This document shows positions 8,501-17,242 of a stretch of 39,439 nt of DNA, piece after piece (positions within the stretch are counted from its first letter, which is position 1; each line of letters starts with the position of its first letter). The DNA comes from Betaproteobacteria bacterium (GTDB taxonomy: Bacteria; Pseudomonadota; Gammaproteobacteria; Burkholderiales; SG8-39): contig JAOUFA010000001.1 of assembly GCA_029858545.1 (NCBI GenBank), positions 1-39,439 on the forward strand, read 5' to 3'. Under the pieces are notes generated by a model that worked only from the letters and a program-made list of their open reading frames with translations, was not told where the DNA came from and ran no database searches. A program made the translations under genes and the position numbers.

Positions 8501-11500
8501 GCCATGGGGTTCGCACCCACCCTCGCCGCCGGCACGGCCATTTATCTGGCTGCGTCCGATCCGCCCGCGCTGCCCGTGGCGGGCTCCATCCTGATTCTGT
8601 GGCTGGTGTCCCCCGCGATCGCCTGGTGGATCAGCCTGCCCCTCACCCGCCGCGCGGCTCGGTTGACGACCGAGCAGACCCGTTTTCTCGGCAGGATCGC
8701 GCGCAAGACCTGGGCCTTCTTCGACACCTACGTCGGTCCGGAAGATCATTGGCTGCCCCCGGACAATTGCCAGGAATACCACGACGTTCTCACGGTGGCG
8801 CATCGCACATCGCCCACAAACATGGGGCTGGCCCTGCTGGCGAATCTGACTGCCCACGACTTCGGTTATATCCCGGCCGGCGTGCTGGTCGAGCGCACGT
8901 CCCATACCCTGAAGACCATGGCGGAACTGGAACGGCATCGCGGCCATTTCTTCAACTGGTACGACACGCAATCGCTGCGACCGCTGCACCCCGTCTACAT
9001 CTCAACCGTGGACAGCGGCAACCTGGCGGGCCATCTCCTGACCCTGCGTCCGGGCCTGATCGAACTCATTGACCGCCCGATCCTGGAGACCCGCTGGTTG
9101 GACGGCCTGGGCGATACCGTGGGGATCCTGGAGGAGGCAGCGGGCAAGGCCGCACCGGCAACGCTGATCCAATTCCGGCAGGACCTCGAAACGGCATGCG
9201 CATCCCTGCCGACCACGCTCCCGGCGGCACAGATGCTGCTCGACCGGCTGGCGCGATCCGCCGAGGCGATCGGCGACGAACTGGGGAATGAGCCCGAAAG
9301 CCAGGCGGGCTGGTGGGCACAGGCGTTGGTCCGGCAATGCAATGCACACCGCGACGAGCTGACGTTTCTTGCGCCCTGGGCCAATCTGGCGCAAGTGCCC
9401 GAGGGCCTCGGCGATCTTCCCGACGTCGATGCGATCCCGACGCTGCGCGCCCTGGCGGAACTCGAAGTCGCCACGTCGAGCCGCCTCGCGAACCTGTCGG
9501 AGGCGGACGCGACGCCCGCGCGGGCGACGTGGCTGACCGAACTGCGCCGCCGCGTCGCGCAGGGCAGCGAGCACGCCCGGGCCCGCATCGCGGCCATCCA
9601 GAGTCTTGCGCTGCAGGTCGGCGAATTTGCGGACATGGAATATGGCTTCCTGTACGACAAAGCATCACGCCTGCTGAGCATAGGCTACAACCTGGACGCG
9701 CGGCGGCTGGACGCGAGTTACTACGATCTGCTGGCTTCGGAAGTGCGCTTGTGCGTGTTCGTCGCCATTGCCCAGGGAAAAATTCCCCAGGAGAGCTGGT
9801 TCGCGCTCGGCCGCTTGCTCACGCGCGCCGGCGGCGAACCGATCCTGCTGTCGTGGAGCGGCTCGATGTTCGAGTATCTGATGCCGCAACTTGTTATGCC
9901 GAGCTACGAGCACACCCTGCTCGACCAGACCGCCCGGGCGGCGGTGGCGCGGCAGATCGAGTACGGGCAGCAGCACGGCCTGCCATGGGGCATGTCGGAA
10001 TCCGGTTACGACACGGTGGACGTGCATCTCAATTACCAATATCGCGCCTTCGGCGTGCCCGGCCTGGGGCTGAAACGTGGGCTCGCCGAAGAGATGGTCG
10101 TCGCGCCCTACGCCTCGGCGCTGGCGTTGATGGTGGCGCCGGAGGCGGCCTGCCTGAACCTGCAACGGCTCGCCGCCGCTGGCGCGGAAGGGCAGTTCGG
10201 TTTTCATGAGGCCATCGACTACACCCCGGCACGACAACGACGCGGCGAATCCCATGCCCTGGTGCGCTCCTACATGGCCCATCACCAGGGCATGAGCCTG
10301 CTCGCCCTGGCCTGTCTGCTGCTGGGTCGTCCGATGCAGAAGCGCTTTGCCTCCGATCCGCTGTTCCAGGCCACCCTGCTGTTGCTGCAGGAGCGGATCC
10401 CCAAGGCCTCGGCGTTCTATGCCCACGCCGCCGAACTCACCGGCATCCAGGCAGGCGCGGGCAGCCCGCAGATGCCGATCCGCTTGCTCGACAGCCCCGA
10501 CACGCCGGTCCCGGAAGTGCAGTTGCTCTCGAACGGCCGCTATCACGTCATGGTGACCAACGCGGGCGGCGGCTACAGCCGCTGGAAGGACTTGGCTCTG
10601 ACGCGCTGGCGCGAGGACGGCACCCGTGATCATTGGGGCACGTTCTGCTACCTGCGCGACGTGGAAAGTGGCGCGTTCTGGTCCACCGCGCACCAGCCCA
10701 CCTTGCGCCGGGGGGCAAGCTACGAAGCGATCTTTTCGGAAGGGCGCGCGGAATTCCGCCGCCGCGATCGGGGTGACGATTTCGATTTCGACACCCACAC
10801 CGATATCGTCGTATCCCCGGAAGACGACATCGAACTGCGCCGGGTGCGCGTCACCAACCGTTCCACCGCGCGTCGGACGATCGAAGTCACCAGCTACGCG
10901 GAGGTGGTGCTGGCGGACCCCGCCGCCGACGCGCTGCATCCGGCGTTCAGCAATCTGTTCGTGCAGACCGAGATCGTTGCGGCGCGCCAAGCCATTCTCT
11001 GCACCCGCCGCCCACGCTCGCGCGACGAACAGACGCCCTGGATGTTTCATTTGATGGCCGTGCATGACGGGGACGTCGACGGGTTTTCCTATGAAACCGA
11101 CCGAGCACGCTTCATCGGCCGGGGACGCAGCCTCGCCGCGCCCCAGGCGATGGACACCGCCGCGGCGCTGTCCGGCAGCCAGGGCTCTGTACTGGACCCG
11201 GTAGCGGCTATCCGCTCTCGGATCACTCTCGCACCGGGACAGTCGGCCAACGTGGACCAGGTCTATGGCATCGGCGACAGCCGCGAAGCCGCTTTGAATC
11301 TCGTGGAGAAATATCAGGACCGGCGCCTTGCCGACCGTGTCTTCGAATTGGCCTGGACCCATGCCCAGGTGGTGCTGCGACAGATCAACGCGGGGGAAGT
11401 GGACGCGCAACTCTACGGACGCCTGGCCAATTCGATCCTCCACGCCAATACCTCGTTGCGCGCCGACAGCAGCGTGCTCACGAAAAATCGGCGCGGGCAA

Positions 11501-14386
11501 TCCGGCCTGTGGGGCTATGCCATTTCCGGTGACCTGCCCATCGTTTTACTGCGTATCGGTGACCTGACCAATATCGAGCTGGTGCGCCAGCTCATCCAGG
11601 CCCACGCCTATTGGCGCCTGAAGGGACTGGTGGTGGACATGGTGATCTGGAACGAGGACCGCGCCAGTTACCGGCAGGTGCTGCAGGACCAGATTCTGGG
11701 CCTGGTGGCGGTCGGTCTGGAAACCCAGGTGATGGACCGGCCGGGCGGCATCTTCATCCGCTCGGCAGAGCAGATTTCCGAGGAAGACCGCACGCTGTTC
11801 CAGACCGTCGCGCGCGTCATCCTTAGCGACAGCGCGGGAACACTGGCGGAACAGGTCAATCGCCTTGCCGCGGTGCAGGTGCGCGTGCCGCGACTCGTGG
11901 CGAGCCGGCCCAAGTTTCCCGAACTGCCCGCCGCCTTCGAACTGCCGCACCGCGATCTGATCCTGTCCAACGGGATCGGCGGGTTCACCCCGGACGGGCG
12001 CGAGTACGTCATCACCACCACGCCCGAACAGCCCACCCCGGCGCCGTGGGTGAATGTGCTGGCCAATCCCGACTTCGGCTGCGTCATCTCGGAGAGCGGC
12101 CAGGCCTATACCTGGGGCGAGAACGCCCACGAGTTCCGCCTCACGCCTTGGCACAACGACCCGGTATCCGACGCCGGCGGCGAGGCCTTTTACCTGCGCG
12201 ACGAGGAAAGCGGCCAATTCTGGTCACCCACGCCGCTGCCCAGGCGCGGCGCGACTCCCTACGTCAGCCGGCACGGCTTCGGCTACAGCGTGTTCGAACA
12301 TTGTGAGAACGGCATCCGATCCGAGCTGTGGGTCTATGTGGCCCAGGATGCGCCGATCAAGTTCTCCGTGCTCAAGGTGCGCAACACCTCGGGCCAGCCG
12401 CGCCGGCTTTCCGCCACGGGCTACGTCGAATGGGTGCTGGGCGACCTGCGGCCGAGATCCGTGATGCACGTGACCACCTCGGTTGCCATTGAGGTCGATC
12501 CCTACGTCGGAGCACTCTACGCGCGCAACCCCTACAACACCGAGTTTCCCGACCGGGTCGCGTTCTTCGATGTGGACGACGCGAACCGGAGCGTCACCTG
12601 CGACCGCGCCGAATTCATCGGCCGCAACGGCAGCCTGGAAAATCCGGCGGCGATGGCGCGCACCCACCTGTCCGGCAAGCTGGGCGGCGGTCTGGATCCC
12701 TGCGCCGCGATTCAGGTGGGCTTTGATCTTGCCGACGGGCAGGAACGCGAGATTACATTCAGGCTCGGCCTGGGAGGCATGCCGGGCGGCGGCGAAGTCG
12801 GTCACCTGGTGCATCGCTTCCGCGGCGCCGACGCCGCGCGGCGGGCATTGGAAGGCGTCTGGCAATATTGGAACCACACTCTCGGTGCGGTCCAGGTGAC
12901 GACGCCCGACACGTCACTCAATGTGCTGGCCAACGGCTGGCTGTTGTACCAGACCATGGCGTGCCGCCTGTGGGCTCGCAGCGGCTATTACCAGTCGGGC
13001 GGCGCGTTCGGCTTCCGCGACCAGTTGCAGGACGCGATGGCGCTGGTACACGCCGAGCCGGGGCTGCTGCGCGCCCAACTGCTCCTGTGCGCAGGCCGTC
13101 AGTTCCAGGAAGGCGATGTCCAGCATTGGTGGCATCCGCCCTCCGGCCGCGGTGTGCGCACCCATTGTTCCGACGACTATCTGTGGCTGGCCCTGGCCAC
13201 CTGCCGCTATGTGCAGTGCAGCGGCGACACCGGCGTGCTGGATGAATCCGTCGCGTTCCTGGAAGGCCGTCCCCTCAACCCGGACGACGATTCCTACTAT
13301 GACCTGCCCGGCTACTCCGAGGGCGTAGAGAGCCTCTACCAGCACTGCGTGCGGGCTATCCGGCACGGACTGCAATTCGGCGAACACGGCCTGCCGCTGA
13401 TCGGGTCGGGCGACTGGAACGACGGCATGAACCGGGTGGGTATTCAGGGCAAGGGAGAAAGCGTGTGGCTGGGCTTCTTCCTATACGACGTGTTGCGCCA
13501 GTTCGGCGATCTGGCGCGCCGCCAAAATGACGCCGCCTTCGCCGAATTCTGCGCAGTGGAAGGCAAGCGCCTGCGCGCGAACATCGAGCAGCACGGCTGG
13601 GATGGCGCCTGGTATCGCCGCGCGTGGTTCGACGACGGCACCCCCCTCGGCTCCGCGGGCAACAGCGAATGTCAAATCGATTCGATCTCGCAAAGCTGGG
13701 CGGTGCTCTCCGAGGCGGGCGACAGCGAACGCGCGCATATGGCCATGCAGGCCGTCGACGCCCGGCTGGTGCGCCGCGACCACGCCCTCATCCAGTTGCT
13801 CGATCCCCCCTTCGACAAGTCCAACCTGGACCCGGGCTACATCAAGGGCTATGTGCCGGGTGTACGCGAGAACGGCGGTCAGTACACCCACGGCGCCATC
13901 TGGGCGGCTATGGCCTTCGCCGCCCTAGGCGACAGCCGCCGTGCCTGGGAACTCACCACCATGATCAACCCGGCCAACCATGCAAAATCACCCGAGGCCA
14001 TCGCGGCTTACAAGGTGGAACCCTATGTCATGGCGGCCGACGTCTACGCCGTGACGCCCCACATCGGCCGCGGCGGCTGGACCTGGTACACCGGCTCGGC
14101 TGGCTGGATGTACCGGCTCATCGTCGAATCGCTGCTGGGTTTGCGGCTGGAGGCGGACCGGCTGCACGTTACTCCTTGCCTGCCGACACATTGGACCGAA
14201 GTGACAATCCACTATCGCTACCGGGAAACGGTCTATCACATCGCCGTTTCGCAAATCCGGGCGGGCGGCGATGGGAAAACTGGCGTAATGCGTATCAGCG
14301 TCGATGGTGTCGAATTGCATGACCAGGCGATTCCGCTTTGCGACGACCAACGGGAACACTCGGTCGCAGTGACGGTGCACGTGTAG
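5582..14386 (+). CDS. ndvB: Cyclic beta-1,2-glucan synthase (NdvB/Cgs-type, GT84-GH94)
   Basis: A single gene of 2934 residues, slightly above the usual 2800-2900. These inner-membrane enzymes polymerise UDP-glucose into beta-1,2-glucan, cyclise it and trim its length; the product goes to the periplasm as an osmotic and host-interaction glucan. Order seen: cytoplasmic N-region (1-430); TM pairs near 432-453 and 469-492; GT84 glycosyltransferase from about 510 to 830 with DTDSQLP (Asp658/Asp660) and a GDWQ motif near 810; TM helices near 850-892 and 997-1016; a glycoamylase-like central domain at about 1040-1590 (GYDTVDVHLNYQYR, SYMAHHQGMS), the type now linked to the cyclising transglycosylation; two related beta-sandwich segments near 1670 and 2190 (W..D.ESG.FWS); and a C-terminal GH94 phosphorylase-type domain with GDWNDG, Asp2614. 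All domains look complete. It stands alone: no export gene such as ndvA is adjacent. Direct repeats flank the module. Confidence 0.95.
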   Translation: MGPAWKTGNSVLLRHWRRIGTGLSRARTAGSSAAEKSFDEEPPLRAELFSTEQMEQHGARLASVHRLKPGRVPDQLLSRLAANETALVETCDRLTVAIAETHRITPAGEWLLDNFYLVEEQIRTARRHLPKGYSRELPALAEGASAGLPRVYDLALETIAHGDGRVDPDSLGRFITAYQTITPLRLGELWAIPIMLRLALIENLRRVAVRIAGGRMHLDLAVEWASKLTRIARDDPKNMILVIADMARSKPPMTTPFVSELARRLQGHGPALALPLTWIEQQLAASGLSIEQLVRSGNQQQAADQVSISNSIGSLRLLGTMDWREFVETMSVVEQTLRTEPGAAYAAMNFASRDRYRHVIEQVAKASGLSEAAVSSHAIALARAGAARGGQTDRMAHVGYYLIDRGLTELERAAQARLPLAAMLRRWASRNPLLVYLGTITLLTLLLTSGLLAEAQTQASDVLTRGEIHWVLALTVILALLASSQLAVALVNWLATLLTSPHSLPCMDYSAGIPPESRALVVVPTMLTSPQNIDSLVEALEVRFLANRDDNLHFGLLTDFRDAAEETLAGDAPLLDLARQRIDAMNAQYARGGKDIFFLFHRPRRWNPHDKIWMGYERKRGKLADLNALLREGNGEGFSLVVGATAALAGVKYVITLDTDSQLPRDAARQFVGAMAHPLNRPVYDAALGRVSAGYGILQPRVSVSLSGASQSRYARLHGGEPGIDPYTRAVSDVYQDAFQEGSFIGKGIYDLDAFEQSLKGRFPENRILSHDLLEGCYARAGLLSDVQLYEEYPARYLADVNRRYRWIRGDWQLAAWVLPWVPGSDGRLRKNPLSALSRWKLFDNLRRSLVPAALTLLLLLGWTLFSSSLLWTLAVLGILLIPPVLATLPEVLRNPGDMRPDQHLAAAVHAAGQRIVQTGFALATLPHEAFYSLDAILRTLGRLLVTHKRLLEWNPSGDQERLSRRDLATSFRAMGFAPTLAAGTAIYLAASDPPALPVAGSILILWLVSPAIAWWISLPLTRRAARLTTEQTRFLGRIARKTWAFFDTYVGPEDHWLPPDNCQEYHDVLTVAHRTSPTNMGLALLANLTAHDFGYIPAGVLVERTSHTLKTMAELERHRGHFFNWYDTQSLRPLHPVYISTVDSGNLAGHLLTLRPGLIELIDRPILETRWLDGLGDTVGILEEAAGKAAPATLIQFRQDLETACASLPTTLPAAQMLLDRLARSAEAIGDELGNEPESQAGWWAQALVRQCNAHRDELTFLAPWANLAQVPEGLGDLPDVDAIPTLRALAELEVATSSRLANLSEADATPARATWLTELRRRVAQGSEHARARIAAIQSLALQVGEFADMEYGFLYDKASRLLSIGYNLDARRLDASYYDLLASEVRLCVFVAIAQGKIPQESWFALGRLLTRAGGEPILLSWSGSMFEYLMPQLVMPSYEHTLLDQTARAAVARQIEYGQQHGLPWGMSESGYDTVDVHLNYQYRAFGVPGLGLKRGLAEEMVVAPYASALALMVAPEAACLNLQRLAAAGAEGQFGFHEAIDYTPARQRRGESHALVRSYMAHHQGMSLLALACLLLGRPMQKRFASDPLFQATLLLLQERIPKASAFYAHAAELTGIQAGAGSPQMPIRLLDSPDTPVPEVQLLSNGRYHVMVTNAGGGYSRWKDLALTRWREDGTRDHWGTFCYLRDVESGAFWSTAHQPTLRRGASYEAIFSEGRAEFRRRDRGDDFDFDTHTDIVVSPEDDIELRRVRVTNRSTARRTIEVTSYAEVVLADPAADALHPAFSNLFVQTEIVAARQAILCTRRPRSRDEQTPWMFHLMAVHDGDVDGFSYETDRARFIGRGRSLAAPQAMDTAAALSGSQGSVLDPVAAIRSRITLAPGQSANVDQVYGIGDSREAALNLVEKYQDRRLADRVFELAWTHAQVVLRQINAGEVDAQLYGRLANSILHANTSLRADSSVLTKNRRGQSGLWGYAISGDLPIVLLRIGDLTNIELVRQLIQAHAYWRLKGLVVDMVIWNEDRASYRQVLQDQILGLVAVGLETQVMDRPGGIFIRSAEQISEEDRTLFQTVARVILSDSAGTLAEQVNRLAAVQVRVPRLVASRPKFPELPAAFELPHRDLILSNGIGGFTPDGREYVITTTPEQPTPAPWVNVLANPDFGCVISESGQAYTWGENAHEFRLTPWHNDPVSDAGGEAFYLRDEESGQFWSPTPLPRRGATPYVSRHGFGYSVFEHCENGIRSELWVYVAQDAPIKFSVLKVRNTSGQPRRLSATGYVEWVLGDLRPRSVMHVTTSVAIEVDPYVGALYARNPYNTEFPDRVAFFDVDDANRSVTCDRAEFIGRNGSLENPAAMARTHLSGKLGGGLDPCAAIQVGFDLADGQEREITFRLGLGGMPGGGEVGHLVHRFRGADAARRALEGVWQYWNHTLGAVQVTTPDTSLNVLANGWLLYQTMACRLWARSGYYQSGGAFGFRDQLQDAMALVHAEPGLLRAQLLLCAGRQFQEGDVQHWWHPPSGRGVRTHCSDDYLWLALATCRYVQCSGDTGVLDESVAFLEGRPLNPDDDSYYDLPGYSEGVESLYQHCVRAIRHGLQFGEHGLPLIGSGDWNDGMNRVGIQGKGESVWLGFFLYDVLRQFGDLARRQNDAAFAEFCAVEGKRLRANIEQHGWDGAWYRRAWFDDGTPLGSAGNSECQIDSISQSWAVLSEAGDSERAHMAMQAVDARLVRRDHALIQLLDPPFDKSNLDPGYIKGYVPGVRENGGQYTHGAIWAAMAFAALGDSRRAWELTTMINPANHAKSPEAIAAYKVEPYVMAADVYAVTPHIGRGGWTWYTGSAGWMYRLIVESLLGLRLEADRLHVTPCLPTHWTEVTIHYRYRETVYHIAVSQIRAGGDGKTGVMRISVDGVELHDQAIPLCDDQREHSVAVTVHV

Positions 14387-14396
14387 AACCCGTGTC

Positions 14397-14560
14397 AACT
14401 TACCACTAGACTCTGCTCCAATCGCCTTCTTCGGGCGGGTGTCGCGAAGCGAGATGGACATAATGCGCATTGCAGACCGCTCAGGGCGCGTTCCGGCGCG
14501 GGATTGTCGTGCGCAGGCAAGCTGTTCAGACTTTCGAGGCGCATTGATTTCCCTATCCGT
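14397..14560 (+). repeat. Dispersed 164-bp repeat, copy 2
   Basis: Begins 10 bases after the glucan synthase stop codon and ends exactly where the rapA remnant begins. It is 156/164 identical to copy 1 by eye, and its last 113 bases (14448-14560) match copy 1 perfectly. An open frame starting with GTG at 14439 (SRSEMDIMRIADRSG...) crosses the repeat and continues in phase into the RapA remnant. Confidence 0.85.
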
Positions 14561-14984
14561 GTCCGATACGGTTCAGACCTTGCGTTACCTGCCGCCGACG
14601 ACCATACGCGTCGTTGCCGATCAACAGGGCCGTGACCATGCAAGTCTGTTGCCACATGAATTGATCGGCCAGGGACTGGAAGCTGTGCCGCCCGAGACAG
14701 CGGCGCACATTGTGCGCAGCGAGGAAGCTACCCTCCGCACATTGGTTGCGGTTGCCGAAGAGCTGGCCGCGACGCAGGCCAGTACGATACTGAAAGGGGC
14801 ACACACCCAGACACGCGACAACCTGTCGACGGAAATTAACCGGCTCAAGGCCTTGCGCCGGGTAAACCCGAACATCCGGGAAGACGAAATCGAACACCTC
14901 GAATCACATTGGCAAATACTGAGCCGGGTACTCGATACCGCCAAACCCCGGCCGGATGCAATCCGGGTGATTGTGGACACCTGA
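14561..14984 (+). pseudogene. rapA: RapA/HepA helicase-like protein, C-terminal remnant
   Basis: About 140 codons match the extreme C-terminus of RapA, the SWI2/SNF2 ATPase that recycles RNA polymerase. Recognisable parts are LRYLPPTTIRVV, the alpha-helical stretch, RLKALRRVNPNIREDEIEHLES and the terminal RPDAIRVIV, as in RapA (VNPNIRDEEI..., LDALRLIV). The helicase domains (about 800 residues) are missing; the remnant begins at the right edge of repeat copy 2. In the present sequence it is fused in frame to the repeat's own open frame, so a short hybrid protein of 181 residues could in principle be made. I consider it non-functional debris. Confidence 0.75.
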
Positions 14985-15061
14985 TCCGTATCGCGTACGC
15001 TCACTGGTGAACGAAAGGCCGGACACCCGGGAATCTCCAGCGTCCCGGGCGCCGCATGAGA

Positions 15062-15895
15062 TTAGGCGGGTTTTCGCGCGATCATTTCCACCGGAGCCAG
15101 CAATCCGGCGCTGACGTTTTCGACCAGGTTCTTTATCTTGGCAGGTGTGGTTGCCTGCATCAGCGTGTGCAAACCCAGCGGCGGCGGGCCACCATTTGCC
15201 TCTGTTTTCGCTTTCATCTGCTTGAAAAATTCAAGCCCGAATTCCCTCCGGTTCGTCTCCGCCGTAATCACAAAGCCTGCTGCGCCAAGAGCTTGCCTGT
15301 ACTGGTCCGGTGTCGCCAGGCTGCTGGTCATTCTATCCGTCGCCCAGGTTGCGGGATAATTCGCCTCACCGTCGCCGATCTGCATAATATCGTAAGCCCC
15401 GAACACCGCTCCCGGTCGAAGCACACGGTATACCTCGGCAAACAATTTCTTTTTATCCGCAATATTCATTCCAACATGCAACATAATCGCTCCGTCAAAT
15501 GACTCATCCTCGAACGGCATTGACAGTGCGCTCCCCTGTTCCAGTGTGACCTGCCTTTCCAGTCCGACCCAGGAACAAAGCGCATTACCGGTATCGATAT
15601 ATTCCTGTGTCAAATCGATACCGGTTACCCGTGCGTTGGTCTTTTTTGCCGTATACCGCGCTGCACCACCAAGCCCGCATCCGACATCCAGCACGTGATC
15701 CTTGTCTGTAAATTTCATTTGCTGCAGCAGGTGATCGGTTGCCAGGCGTCCGCCAATATGAAATTCGTCGACCGGTCCGAGGTCCTCCACGGTTATCGAG
15801 TCCACGGTTTTTCCCAGCTTGGGAATCGCCACCTGGATCGCGCCCAACAAATCCCCGTGGGTGTAGTGTTTCGATATCGCGTTTTCAATAGACAT
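15062..15895 (-). CDS. Class I SAM-dependent methyltransferase
   Basis: A soluble protein of 277 residues. Motif I, HVLDVGCGLGGAARY (about residues 67-81), binds S-adenosylmethionine. It is followed by the acidic end of strand 2 (VTGIDLT), a motif near GSALSMPFEDESFDGAIMLHV and the post-motif VYRVLRPGAVFGAYD. The N-terminal lead (ISKHYTHGDLLGAI...) and the overall pattern resemble sarcosine/dimethylglycine-type and UbiE-like small-molecule methyltransferases. The substrate cannot be named. It is the last of three minus-strand genes (tautomerase, desaturase, methyltransferase) that probably form an operon. The start at 15895 has a GAGGAGA ribosome site. Base composition is lower in GC than the flanking regions, which fits transfer. 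Confidence 0.85.
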   Translation of the reverse strand: MSIENAISKHYTHGDLLGAIQVAIPKLGKTVDSITVEDLGPVDEFHIGGRLATDHLLQQMKFTDKDHVLDVGCGLGGAARYTAKKTNARVTGIDLTQEYIDTGNALCSWVGLERQVTLEQGSALSMPFEDESFDGAIMLHVGMNIADKKKLFAEVYRVLRPGAVFGAYDIMQIGDGEANYPATWATDRMTSSLATPDQYRQALGAAGFVITAETNRREFGLEFFKQMKAKTEANGGPPPLGLHTLMQATTPAKIKNLVENVSAGLLAPVEMIARKPA

Positions 15896-15992
15896 AATCA
15901 GATCTCCTCTCGTTATAGGCGGTTTGTGAAATTCGCCGATGCGTCACCGGCTGCAATAGAATTTCTTTGATCCGACAATTTACTCATCAGCA

Positions 15993-16823
15993 TCAGCTCG
16001 ACCTGATCATTTCCGGCATCGAATCCGGGTATCGCATTACCGCTTCATCAAGCAGGAACAGCTTGTCGGGAGGAACCTGTGGCCAGGCATGATGGGAGGT
16101 GTGTCGGAAGAATCCGTCGCTGACCCGCTTGCCATTTGTCATCCTCAACAAGATCTTTACAAACCCCGGTATCTTTTTGTCCAGCCCAAAGCGGTAGGTC
16201 TGCGTGTGTGAAAACCAGGAGAAACTCAGCCACGCAATCGCGCTCATTAATCGCACGGCCAGCACTACCCCCAGGTACTTCTCCCAGCCGAAACTCAGGA
16301 CGAACAGGACCAGTAGCGGCAGGTAGATGGCCAGGCGGATCCAGCGACTGGTCGTGATATTCCTGTTGCGGATATCGATCACGAGCTGCGCTTCCTCGAA
16401 GAACGTGCAATAAAACAGCGAACGCCAGAATCCACCGGACTCGTAGATGGAATGCGGATCCTTTAGCATATCTCCGCCCGGTACCTTGCCCGGCATGTGT
16501 TCCAGGTGATGCGTAAAGTGTTTCTTCCGGATGGAATCGATGGGCTCGGCCCACGGAACCGCAACAACTGCAAAATGCTCAGCCATGAGCTCAATCGCCC
16601 GCGGCCACCGTCGCAGCTGGTCGGTATGCATGCGATCGTGGGCGCCCATAAAGAACCGCATGTAGAGGAGATGAAATAGCAGGTAGAAAACGGGCCAGCT
16701 CAGGTAGTCCAGCGCGTAGGCAAATATGACTACGTACGTCATCGCGGTCATAAGGGTCACTTCTACGTCCAGAGCTCTCTTGGACTCTGCCGGTATATTG
16801 AATTCCTCGTCACCGATTTTCAT
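15993..16823 (-). CDS. Membrane fatty-acid desaturase/hydroxylase-like protein
   Basis: 276 residues with four to five hydrophobic helices (about residues 28-58, 165-200). It carries the three histidine clusters of the di-iron membrane desaturase/hydroxylase superfamily: HDRMH (about 82-86), HFTHHLEH (about 122-129) and HTSHHAWP (about 243-250). Family members insert double bonds or hydroxyls into acyl chains or similar hydrophobic substrates at the inner membrane, using oxygen and an electron donor. No dedicated reductase or ferredoxin is encoded nearby. It lies between the tautomerase and the methyltransferase on the same strand, so the three products may modify one lipid or small hydrophobic compound (inference). 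All His boxes are intact. The exact reaction is unknown. Confidence 0.8.
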   Translation of the reverse strand: MKIGDEEFNIPAESKRALDVEVTLMTAMTYVVIFAYALDYLSWPVFYLLFHLLYMRFFMGAHDRMHTDQLRRWPRAIELMAEHFAVVAVPWAEPIDSIRKKHFTHHLEHMPGKVPGGDMLKDPHSIYESGGFWRSLFYCTFFEEAQLVIDIRNRNITTSRWIRLAIYLPLLVLFVLSFGWEKYLGVVLAVRLMSAIAWLSFSWFSHTQTYRFGLDKKIPGFVKILLRMTNGKRVSDGFFRHTSHHAWPQVPPDKLFLLDEAVMRYPDSMPEMIRSS

Positions 16824-16886
16824 ATCAACTTTCCCTGCGATTCGCCATCTCTAGTCGTATTAATCCCTATGCATCGAGTGCATCCG

Positions 16887-17081
16887 TCAGACCGGACTGA
16901 TCAGGCTCTGGCCGCCAATGCCCCAGTTGTTCTCGCTTACCTCCTCGATTAGCACCCAGGTGATGCCCCGCATGGCCTCGCCCTCAATGGACACCATGGC
17001 ATCGGTCACCTTCTGGATCATTTCCCGCTTCTGTTCATCGGTGAAAACATTTTTGATCACGCTGATGGTCACCAGTGGCAT
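16887..17081 (-). CDS. 4-oxalocrotonate tautomerase family protein
   Basis: A complete small enzyme of 64 residues. After removal of Met it would expose Pro as residue 1, the catalytic base of this family (MPLVTISV). The rest follows the pattern: a helix rich in charged residues (TDEQKREMIQKVTDAM) and the strand VLIEEVSENNWGIGG, which includes the usual WGIGG turn. These proteins form hexamers or dimers that interconvert enol and keto acids in aromatic degradation, though many act on other substrates. A strong AGGAGGGAG ribosome site lies just before the ATG. It is the first gene of the minus-strand trio and is divergent from the regulator at 17243. Confidence 0.85.
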   Translation of the reverse strand: MPLVTISVIKNVFTDEQKREMIQKVTDAMVSIEGEAMRGITWVLIEEVSENNWGIGGQSLISPV

Positions 17082-17242
17082 GCACTCCCTCCTGTTGCGA
17101 TTTACGGGCTTTTCCAGTTATTTCATGCATCCTAAATCCATCAATCTCCGGATACCTGAAGTCGGCCAGGAGGTTTTATGGAGATTTTGTGGAGATAGTT
17201 TGCTAATTTGATATCTGGGGTATTTCCAGGGGGAGACTTTCG
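17082..17242. promoter_or_regulatory. Divergent promoter region between the tautomerase and regulator genes
   Basis: This 161-bp stretch is clearly AT-richer than the surrounding DNA and separates oppositely transcribed genes, so it must carry promoters for both. Two short direct copies of TGGAGAT lie near 17178 and 17190, within the half nearest the regulator, and could be binding half-sites for its winged-helix domain. I cannot fix -35/-10 boxes with confidence. Confidence 0.4.

Noticed and set aside
9665..11500. Long minus-strand open frame opposite the glucan synthase (611 codons)
   Set aside because: Translation is rich in His/Arg/Gln and matches no fold. It is an antisense shadow caused by GC-rich codons in a well-supported plus-strand gene.
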